From VRUE01 sp963730315 (GTDB taxonomy: Bacteria > Actinomycetota > Thermoleophilia > Solirubrobacterales > 70-9): DNA of 10,342 nt. The stretch is from contig CAVSRD010000023.1 of the NCBI GenBank assembly GCA_963730315.1, positions 1 to 10,342 of the forward strand, read 5' to 3'. The position numbers were made by a program, and so were the translations under genes. Under the pieces are notes generated by a model that saw only the letters and a program-made list of their open reading frames with translations, was not told the origin of the DNA and did not search any database. The first letter of the stretch is position 1, and each line of letters begins with the position of its first letter. Positions 5,447 through 10,342 of the stretch are shown here, piece after piece.

Positions 5447-7049
5447 CCGGCGGAGGATCGGGTCCCGCCTCGAGCTCCTCGAAGCGCCGCGCCGGCAGCC
5501 GCCGAGTCGCCCAGAAGGAGGCGAGGACGAGGAGGGCGGCGAACAGGAAGGCGGTCTTCAGCGCCGTCAGCTGCGCGTCTTCGTAGTTGGAGACGAGGGC
5601 GTCGACGGTCATCGGGCCGAGCCCGGCCGCGGTGGCCCCCGCCCGCACTTCGTCGGCCGCGACGAAGCTGCCGCCGGCGCTGAGCTTCACTTCGAGCCTC
5701 GAGCCGACCTCGCCGGAGATGCTCGGATCGTCGGCCACGTTGGCGGTGAAGGCTGCGATCAGCCCGCTGATCACGATCGCCCCGAGCAGCGCCGTGCCGA
5801 GCGAGGAGCCGAGCTGCTGGGCCGTGTTCTGCAACCCGCCCGCCTCGCTGCGGTCGGCGTCCCCCACCGAGGACTGGACCACGTTGCCGAGCTGGGAGAC
5901 GATCAGGCCCATCCCGATCCCCAGCACTCCCATCGCGACGAGGAAGCCGGCGTCGTCGAGCTGGGGTTCGATCGTGCCCAGCAGCAGCAGGATCGCGACG
6001 AGGACGGTCAGCAGCCCGGCCCGCACCAGCGGCTTCGCGGCGAACCGCTTCGCCAGGGCGGATCCGGCGATCGCGGCGAGGAACAGCCCGGCCGAGGCGG
6101 GCAGCATCCGCACCCCGGTTTCCAGCGCGTCGAGGCCCTGAACGACTTGGAGGAAGAGCGGGATCGTGAAGAAGACCCCCATCAGGATCAGGTTCTGGGC
6201 GAGCAGCGTCGAGACGCCGCCGCGCAGGCTGGCTACGCGCAGCAGGCGGAAGTGCATGAGCGGCTCCAGGCCTCCCGCCTCGCGGCGGCGCTCCCAGGCG
6301 CGGAAGGCGGCGAGCAACGCGCCTCCGGCGGCGATCACGAACGGGGTCAGCGAGAAGCCGAAGGGCTCGAGCGGCGAGCTGCGCGGCGCCAGCCAACCCC
6401 AGTTGCTCGCCTCGAGGACGCCGAAGACGACCAGCGCCAGGCCCGAGGCGGAGAGCAGGCCGCCGACCCAGTCGAGGCGCGGTGACGGCCGCTCGCGGGG
6501 CGGCTCACGGATCAGCCGCGTGCCGAGCAGCAGGCCGATCGCCACCACCACCTCGCCGACGAAGACCAGCCGCCAGGTCAGCTCGGTGGTGACCCAACCG
6601 CCGAGGATCGGGCCGACCGCGATCCCGGCGCCGGCGACCCCGCCCAGCACGCCGTAGGCGAGGGCGCGGTCGCCGCCCCGGTAGCTGCCGGCGACGAGGG
6701 CGACCAGGGCGGGCAGGACGAGCGCCGCGCCGATCCCCTCGAGGATCGACCAGCCGACCATCAGCGCCGGCACGCTCCAGGAGACGGCGGTCAGCGCCGA
6801 GCCGGTCCCGTAGACGACCAGGCCGATCGAGAAGGCACGCCGCCGCCCCCAGATGTCGCCCAGCTTGCCGCCGGTCAGCATCAACCCCGCCATCGTCAGC
6901 GCGTAGAGGGCGATCACCGCCTGGATCGTGGACACGGTGGTGTCGAAGTCCTCGACCAGCTGGGAGATCGCGACGTTCATCACCGCCTGGTCGAGGACCA
7001 TCAGGAACTGGGCCGTGGCCAGGACCGCGAGCACTCCCCACTTCGCCAT
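5427..7049 (-). CDS. DHA2-family MFS transporter (EmrB/QacA type, 14 helices)
   Basis: A 540-residue inner-membrane proton-coupled drug exporter of the major facilitator superfamily, DHA2 (14-helix) branch. Motifs in order: LDQAVMNVAISQL (19-31, motif D1 in helix 1), GGKLGDIWGRRRAF (60-73, motif A), and GGVAGAGIAVGPILGG (about 136-151, motif C, typical of exporters). The length, the middle linker and the extracytoplasmic loop before the last helix (NVADDPSISGEVGSRLEV... through VSNYEDAQ) fit the QacA-like plan. The substrate cannot be told. The ATG has no good Shine-Dalgarno; TAGCGT (7063-7058) lies 8 nt upstream, so the message may be leaderless. It is divergent from dtd, and its 3' end is overlapped by the mini-Hsp20 gene. 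Confidence 0.9.
   Translation of the reverse strand: MAKWGVLAVLATAQFLMVLDQAVMNVAISQLVEDFDTTVSTIQAVIALYALTMAGLMLTGGKLGDIWGRRRAFSIGLVVYGTGSALTAVSWSVPALMVGWSILEGIGAALVLPALVALVAGSYRGGDRALAYGVLGGVAGAGIAVGPILGGWVTTELTWRLVFVGEVVVAIGLLLGTRLIREPPRERPSPRLDWVGGLLSASGLALVVFGVLEASNWGWLAPRSSPLEPFGFSLTPFVIAAGGALLAAFRAWERRREAGGLEPLMHFRLLRVASLRGGVSTLLAQNLILMGVFFTIPLFLQVVQGLDALETGVRMLPASAGLFLAAIAGSALAKRFAAKPLVRAGLLTVLVAILLLLGTIEPQLDDAGFLVAMGVLGIGMGLIVSQLGNVVQSSVGDADRSEAGGLQNTAQQLGSSLGTALLGAIVISGLIAAFTANVADDPSISGEVGSRLEVKLSAGGSFVAADEVRAGATAAGLGPMTVDALVSNYEDAQLTALKTAFLFAALLVLASFWATRRLPARRFEELEAGPDPPPAMPASV
5437..5451. terminator. Possible small hairpin at the convergent overlap
   Basis: GCCGGC-ATA-GCCGGC forms a 6-bp GC-only stem with a 3-nt loop at the end of the mini-Hsp20 gene, just before the exporter's 3' end. 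It may act as a weak terminator for the plus strand; such motifs are common by chance in this GC range. Confidence 0.25.
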
Positions 7050-7057
7050 GGCCGGCG

Positions 7058-7106
7058 ACGCTACCCAATCCGGGCTGCCTGTAGCTTGGGAGCGGTGCGA
7101 AGGAGG
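7058..7106. promoter_or_regulatory. Divergent promoter region, exporter / dtd
   Basis: The 62-nt gap holds TAGCGT on the minus strand (7063-7058), 8 nt before the exporter's ATG, and TAGCTT on the plus strand (7082-7087), about 25 nt before the dtd start. AGGAGG at 7101-7106 is the dtd ribosome binding site and decides its TTG start. -35 elements are not obvious, and the 45-bp element of the neighbouring block is absent here. Confidence 0.4.
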
Positions 7107-7111
7107 GGCAG

Positions 7112-7528
7112 TTGAGGGCGCTGGTGCAGCGGGTCAGCCAGGCGGCGGTCGACGTCGAGGGTGAGCGGGTCGCCCAAATCGGCCCCGGCATGCTGGTGCT
7201 GCTCGGGGTGGCCCGCGACGACGGCGCCGAGCAGGCCGACCGGCTCGCCGACAAGGTGCGGGCGCTGCGCATCTTCGACGACGCCGCGGGGCGGATGAAC
7301 GAGCCGCTCGGCGAGCGCCAGGTCCTCTGCGTCAGCCAGTTCACCCTCTACGGCGACGCCCGCAAGGGCAACCGGCCCAGCTACACCGCGGCGGCGCCGG
7401 CCGCGCAGGCCGAGCCGTTGTATGAGCGCTTCTGCGAGCGGCTCGGCGCCGCCAGGGGCGTGTTCGGCGCCTGCATGGGCGTCGCTCTGATCAACGACGG
7501 CCCGGTGACGCTGCTGGTGGAGGTCTGA
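7112..7528 (+). CDS. dtd: D-aminoacyl-tRNA deacylase
   Basis: A 138-residue cytosolic editing enzyme that removes D-amino acids (and glycine from tRNA-Ala) mischarged on tRNA, as a homodimer. Key family motifs are intact: the N-terminal MRALVQRVSQAAVDV, the active-site loop VSQFTLYGDARKGNRPSY (74-91) with the catalytic-site SQFTL, and the C-terminal NDGPVT (128-133) carrying the Gly-cis-Pro that screens chirality. Length is close to the usual 145. The common FGADM before the last strand is FGACM here. The TTG start is supported by AGGAGG 5 nt upstream and by alignment to the usual first residues. It is a single gene, convergent with the TetR gene 6 bp downstream, with no room for a separate terminator. 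Confidence 0.95.
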   Translation: MRALVQRVSQAAVDVEGERVAQIGPGMLVLLGVARDDGAEQADRLADKVRALRIFDDAAGRMNEPLGERQVLCVSQFTLYGDARKGNRPSYTAAAPAAQAEPLYERFCERLGAARGVFGACMGVALINDGPVTLLVEV

Positions 7529-7534
7529 CGGCGC

Positions 7535-8170
7535 CTACGCGTCGCCGAGCGCCTCGTCGATGAACGGGCCGAGCAGCTCGCCGGTCGCCGCGGCGGTCGT
7601 CTCTGGAGAGTCGCCGGGGGCGGTGATGTGGCTGATCGCGAGGCGGACCAGCGCCTCGGCGAGCAGGCGGGCCTTGTCGGCGGGCGCCTCCGGCCAGCCC
7701 TCCTCGATCGTCGCGGTGAGCCGGCCGGTCGCCCACTGGACGACCGGCATCCCCTGGGTGGTGACGAAGGGCAGCAAGCCGCCGGCGCCGTCGTCGCTGA
7801 GCAGGATGCGGACCAGCGGGTCCTCTCCGGCGGAGCGCAGGAAGACCTCCAGCGCCGCCCCGACCGCGGCATGCGGGTCGTCGAGGTGGGCGCGGACGGC
7901 CGCCTCGACGCCGTCGAGGAAGCGTTCGCCCTCGTGGATGACGAAGGCCTGGGCGAACTCGTCGCGGCTGCCGAACTCCTTGTAGAGGGTCTGGCGGCTG
8001 ACCCCTGCGGCGGACGCGATGTCGGCCATCGTGATCTCCGACCAGGCCCGCTGCTGGAGCTCGTCGCGCGCCGCCCCGAACAGGGTCTCGCGCAGCAGCT
8101 GCCGCGCGGCCTGCGGGTACGGGGTGCGGACGCCCTCCATCCGCTCAATCGTCGCACTGGGGGCGGCCAT
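7535..8170 (-). CDS. TetR-family repressor of the alkane operon (AlkX-like)
   Basis: A 211-residue TetR-type regulator. The helix-turn-helix is at about residues 46-71 (ITMADIASAAGVSRQTLYKEFGSRDEF), preceded by GVRTPYPQAARQLLRETL, a sequence I associate with regulators found next to alkB in actinobacteria (AlkX of Dietzia, Rv3249c type). The C-terminal ligand-binding half contains EDPLVRILLSDDGAGGLLPFVTTQG and LVRLAISH. It is the last gene of the alkB operon, starting 5 nt after the rubredoxin stop, so it should be co-expressed and autoregulated. The likely target is the palindrome at 9564-9598 and the likely effector a fatty acid or alkane-derived molecule, by analogy only. An in-frame ATG at residue 11 is an alternative start. 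Confidence 0.88.
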   Translation of the reverse strand: MAAPSATIERMEGVRTPYPQAARQLLRETLFGAARDELQQRAWSEITMADIASAAGVSRQTLYKEFGSRDEFAQAFVIHEGERFLDGVEAAVRAHLDDPHAAVGAALEVFLRSAGEDPLVRILLSDDGAGGLLPFVTTQGMPVVQWATGRLTATIEEGWPEAPADKARLLAEALVRLAISHITAPGDSPETTAAATGELLGPFIDEALGDA

Positions 8171-8175
8171 CCCGC

Positions 8176-8343
8176 CTACCCGTCCGCCAGCTCGAAGTCG
8201 ACCTTGTCGTAGATTCCGCAGTCGGGGCAGTGCCAGTCGTCGGGCACCTCGCTCCACGAGGTCCCCGCCGCAAAGCCCTCTCGCGGGTGCCCCACCTCCT
8301 CGTCGTAGACGTACCCGCAGCCGGGGCAGCGCCAGGCAGCCAT
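8176..8343 (-). CDS. Rubredoxin
   Basis: A 55-residue iron-only electron carrier that passes electrons to AlkB from a rubredoxin reductase (no reductase gene is in this window). The two metal-binding knuckles are complete: CPGCG (6-10) and CPDCG (39-43), giving four cysteines. The typical YVYDEEVGHPREGFAAGTSW and EVPDDWHCPDCG segments surround them. The segment order and the acidic end KVDFELADG resemble the AlkG2-type rubredoxins that support alkane hydroxylation. The ATG overlaps the alkB stop by one base (TGATG), a clear sign of translational coupling. Gene names vary (rubA, alkG), so none is assigned. Confidence 0.95.
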   Translation of the reverse strand: MAAWRCPGCGYVYDEEVGHPREGFAAGTSWSEVPDDWHCPDCGIYDKVDFELADG

Positions 8344-9524
8344 CACGCCGTGCCGTAGCGGGCCCGCACCCGGCGCTCGACCCGAGGCTCGACGTTCGCC
8401 CGGCCGACCTCGCCGCCGTAGTGGTCGAGCAGGCGGTGGTCCATGACGCGGCGCCAGAGTGGCGGCACGACGGCGATCAGGATCATCCCGGCGTAGCCGG
8501 TCGGCAGCTGCGGCGCCTCTTCGACGTGGCGCAGCGCCTGGTAGCGACGGGTCGGGTTGGCGTGGTGGTCGCTGTGCCGCTGCAGGTGGTAGAGGAGGAC
8601 ATTGGAGGCGACGTTGTTGCTGTTCCAGCTGTGCGCGGGCCGGCAGCGCTCGTAGCGGCCGTCCTCGCGCTTCTCGCGCAGCAGGCCGTAGTGCTCGAGG
8701 TAGTTGACCACCTCGAGCAGGCAGAAGCCGAGCACCGCCTGTCCCACCAGGTAGGGCAGGACGACCGGCCCGAACACGGCGGTCAGGGCGGCGAACAGGA
8801 CCACGGTCATTGCCCACGCCTGGAGGATGTCGTTGTGGATCGACCAGGCCGAGTGGCCACCCCGCTCGAGCCGCGCCCGCTCCAGCCCCCAGGCCGAGCG
8901 GAGGCTGCCGGCGACGGTGCGCGGCAGGAAGGCCCAGAAGCTCTCGCCGAGGCGGGCGCTGGCCGGGTCCTCGGGGGTGGCGACTCGGACGTGGTGGCCG
9001 CGGTTGTGCTCGATGAAGAAGTGGCCGTAGCCGCTCTGCGCCAGCGCCACCTTGCTCAGCCACCTCTCCAGGTCGGCGCGCTTGTGGCCCAGCTCGTGGG
9101 CGGTGTTGATCGCGATCCCGCTGACCATCCCCATGGTCAGCACCAGCCCGATCGAGTCGACGGTCGAGAGGCCGCCGTCGGCCCACAGCCAGCAGGCGAA
9201 GACCAGCCCCACGTACTGGAGCGGGATGAAGGCGTAGGTGCACCAGCGGTAGTAGCGGTCCTGTTCGAGCCACTTGATGATGCTGTCGGGCGGGTTCTCG
9301 GCGTCCATCCCGATCGCCAAGTCGAGCAGCGGGAAGATCACGAAGACGAGGAACGGGCCGTAGAACCAGAAGACCCCGAGCCCGGTCAGCGCCACCAGGC
9401 CCCAGGCGATGAACGGCAGCAGCGGCACGATCAGCCCCAGCAGCCAGGCGTAGCGCTTCGGGTCGTGCCAGGTAGCGGGGTTGAGCTCAGACTCGACTGC
9501 GTGCGCGTGCGTCGCTGCCTCCAT
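8343..9524 (-). CDS. alkB: Alkane 1-monooxygenase (membrane di-iron)
   Basis: A 393-residue integral membrane alkane hydroxylase that converts n-alkanes to 1-alkanols using O2 and electrons from rubredoxin. All histidine boxes of the family are present: HELGH (143-147), EHNRGHH (172-178), the AlkB signature NYLEHYG (274-280) and LQRHSDHH (314-321). Hydrophobic segments at about 27-50, 52-72, 93-115, 122-141, 233-260 and 262-276 form the helical bundle. Length agrees with actinobacterial AlkB. The ATG at MEAATHAHAV is chosen because AAGGAGGA lies 8 nt upstream and because the longer in-frame extension would run through the palindromic operator. First gene of alkB-rubredoxin-tetR; probably repressed without alkane. 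Confidence 0.96.
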   Translation of the reverse strand: MEAATHAHAVESELNPATWHDPKRYAWLLGLIVPLLPFIAWGLVALTGLGVFWFYGPFLVFVIFPLLDLAIGMDAENPPDSIIKWLEQDRYYRWCTYAFIPLQYVGLVFACWLWADGGLSTVDSIGLVLTMGMVSGIAINTAHELGHKRADLERWLSKVALAQSGYGHFFIEHNRGHHVRVATPEDPASARLGESFWAFLPRTVAGSLRSAWGLERARLERGGHSAWSIHNDILQAWAMTVVLFAALTAVFGPVVLPYLVGQAVLGFCLLEVVNYLEHYGLLREKREDGRYERCRPAHSWNSNNVASNVLLYHLQRHSDHHANPTRRYQALRHVEEAPQLPTGYAGMILIAVVPPLWRRVMDHRLLDHYGGEVGRANVEPRVERRVRARYGTA

Positions 9525-9563
9525 CGGCGGCGTCCTCCTTGTCAGATGACCGTAAACCGTCTG

Positions 9564-9598
9564 TGTAGTTGACAAGCTAGCTGATTTTGTCAACTACA
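9564..9598. promoter_or_regulatory. Palindromic operator and promoter of the alkB operon
   Basis: TGTAGTTGACAA (9564-9575) and TTGTCAACTACA (9587-9598) are perfect 12-bp inverted arms around an 11-nt spacer that itself begins with GCTAGC. Each arm contains TTGACA reading outward-in (plus 9569-9574, minus 9593-9588), so a bound repressor would cover the -35 of the alkB promoter. The arrangement fits a TetR operator. A -10 for alkB could not be fixed; TACGGT at 9554-9549 is one candidate. Palindrome seen, binding by the operon's TetR inferred. Confidence 0.75.
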
Positions 9599-9636
9599 AC
9601 AACATGGCTCAGCCGGTTGTTCGCGCTCCCCACGCC

Positions 9637-9664
9637 CCGACCGTCGCGCTCGGCCCGCTACCAT
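9637..9664 (+). promoter_or_regulatory. Candidate secG promoter, nearly leaderless
   Basis: TACCAT at 9659-9664 fits a TANNNT -10 box and CCGACC at 9637-9642 is a weak -35 with about 16 nt between. Transcription would begin within a few bases of the GTGATG at 9670-9675, and no Shine-Dalgarno is visible, so a leaderless secG message is probable. Confidence 0.4.
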
Positions 9665-9672
9665 CACGCGTG

Positions 9673-9897
9673 ATGTACACGCTGCTCGCATTCCTCCAGG
9701 TGATCATCGCCGGCGTCCTGATCTTCCTCATCCTGCTGCACTCGGGGAAAGACGCGGGGCTCTCGGGCGCCTTCGGGATCGGCGGCGGGGGCAGCTCCTT
9801 CGGCGGCGGCTCGATGGTCGAGCGCAATCTGGATCGGGCCACGATCTTCTTCGCGATCCTCTTCGTCGTCAACACCCTGGTGCTGCTGAAGATCTAG
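9673..9897 (+). CDS. secG: Preprotein translocase subunit SecG
   Basis: A 74-residue auxiliary subunit of the SecYEG translocon in the inner membrane. It shows the standard two-helix plan: helix 1 (LLAFLQVIIAGVLIFLILLHSGKDAG, 4-29), a glycine/serine loop (SGAFGIGGGGSSFGGGS, 31-47) and helix 2 (ATIFFAILFVVNTLVLLK, 56-73). The HSGKDAGLSGAFG sequence is close to the family's Q.GKG.GLS..FGG. The ATG is used because it begins the conserved helix; a GTG one codon earlier is possible, while a farther upstream ATG at 9604 would add 23 unrelated residues reaching towards the alkB operator. The stop codon shares bases with the stop of the converging cytochrome biogenesis gene. Confidence 0.93.
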   Translation: MYTLLAFLQVIIAGVLIFLILLHSGKDAGLSGAFGIGGGGSSFGGGSMVERNLDRATIFFAILFVVNTLVLLKI

Positions 9898-10342
9898 ACG
9901 GGTTCGGCGGGCTTCTCCTCCGCGTCCCCTGCCTCGCGACCGTCCCCGGCGCCGTTGCCGCTGGGCCCGCCCCCGTTCCCGCCCGCCCGGTCGAGGATCG
10001 CCACCGCCTCGCTGCGCAGCTCGGCGTCGAGCACGGCGAAGTCCTCGTCGGAGAGCTTGCCGGCGGCGTGGTCCAGCTCGGCGTCGCGGATCTCCCGGTA
10101 CTTGGCTTCCTTCAGCGCCTCCAGCTCGCTGATCGCGGCGGGGCGGCGGCGCCTGCCGCGGGCCGGCCAGATCGCGATCAGCGCCCCGGCGAGGGCGATC
10201 AGCCCGCCGACCCAGATCCAGGTGACCAGCGGGTTGACGATCACCCGGAAGGTGGCGGCCGCACCGTCGGAGAGGTAGCTCCTCGCCAATCGCTTCGCGG
10301 TGGCCGCCTGCAGCGCGTCGATCTGTTCGAGCGCGAAGGGAC
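9894..10342 (-). CDS. CcmF-like cytochrome c biogenesis protein, C-terminal part (runs off right edge)
   Basis: The 3' portion of a minus-strand gene; the frame stays open to the window edge, reading PFALEQIDALQAATAKRLARSY before the recognisable part. FRVIVNPLVTWIWVGGLIAL followed by a second half-helix and IWPARGRRRR strongly resembles the last transmembrane helix of CcmF/NrfE haem lyases, which ends in (N)PLV.WIW.GG. After the membrane segment comes an added cytosolic tail: a charged helix LEALKEAKYREIRDAELDHAAGKLSDEDFAVLDAELRSEAVAIL, similar to the region after the membrane anchor in CcmI-type proteins, then a low-complexity Gly/Asn/Asp/Glu end. The usual CcmF residues just before the helix are not obvious, so another membrane protein of the pathway remains possible. 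A TTG at 10289 is open but is probably internal. Confidence 0.6.
   Translation of the reverse strand, partial: PFALEQIDALQAATAKRLARSYLSDGAAATFRVIVNPLVTWIWVGGLIALAGALIAIWPARGRRRRPAAISELEALKEAKYREIRDAELDHAAGKLSDEDFAVLDAELRSEAVAILDRAGGNGGGPSGNGAGDGREAGDAEEKPAEPV

Noticed and set aside
5286..6485. Long plus-strand open frame (about 399 residues) opposite the exporter gene
   Set aside because: Composition is Arg/Glu/Gln/Pro-rich and without family motifs, and it is antisense to a clear 14-helix transporter. It arises from high GC.
8019..9572. 517-residue plus-strand frame opposite alkB and tetR
   Set aside because: Antisense shadow of alkB, rubredoxin and tetR; all motifs are on the minus strand.
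9525..9593. N-terminal extension of AlkB by 23 residues
   Set aside because: The extended start lies inside the operator palindrome and lacks a ribosome binding site, while the internal ATG has a near-perfect one.
9604..9672. Longer secG starting at the upstream ATG
   Set aside because: The added 23 residues are not SecG-like and precede the likely -10 box of secG.

Overview
The window is about 10.3 kb of very GC-rich bacterial chromosome with densely packed, short-spaced genes. The gene content (SecG with a glycine-rich linker, AlkB/rubredoxin/TetR, DUF2332, VTT-type membrane protein, M50-CBS protease), TANNNT-like -10 boxes and several apparently leaderless starts suggest a high-GC actinobacterium. 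Thermoleophilia/Solirubrobacterales is my best guess, but this is inference because no rRNA or other strict marker is present. I see no tRNA, rRNA, CRISPR array, insertion sequence or phage gene.

Layout. (1) 1-2146, plus strand: a DUF2332 protein, a tiny two-helix membrane protein, an antibiotic-monooxygenase-fold protein and a VTT/DedA-like membrane protein. A strong inverted repeat separates the last of these from the convergent next block. (2) 2179-5446, a stress or dormancy-like block: an M50 site-2 protease with CBS domains, a C-terminal remnant of an erythromycin esterase and a phosphoribosyltransferase (all minus); a DUF2267 protein (plus); an unknown 99-residue protein (minus); and an internally deleted 44-residue Hsp20 (plus). 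Two divergent intergenic regions in this block carry the same 45-bp element. (3) 5427-7528: a 14-helix DHA2-type drug exporter (minus), divergent from D-aminoacyl-tRNA deacylase (plus). (4) 7535-9524, minus: an alkane-oxidation operon alkB - rubredoxin - tetR with a near-perfect palindromic operator upstream. (5) 9673-10342: secG (plus), convergent with the 3' end of a CcmF-like cytochrome c biogenesis gene that leaves the window on the right.

How the genes work together. AlkB hydroxylates alkanes using electrons delivered by the rubredoxin, and the TetR protein probably represses the operon through the palindrome at 9564-9598. Families in block 2 (M50-CBS protease, phosphoribosyltransferase/erythromycin esterase, small heat-shock protein) also occur in the DosR dormancy regulon of Mycobacterium tuberculosis (Rv2625c, Rv2030c, Rv2031c). 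Here the Ere and Hsp20 parts are cut down to fragments.

The least explained signal is the repeated 45-bp element. Its CATCGGGG/CCCCGATG ends lie 18-20 nt from candidate -10 boxes on both sides at both loci, so it looks like a back-to-back divergent promoter/operator cassette that co-regulates the four flanking genes.
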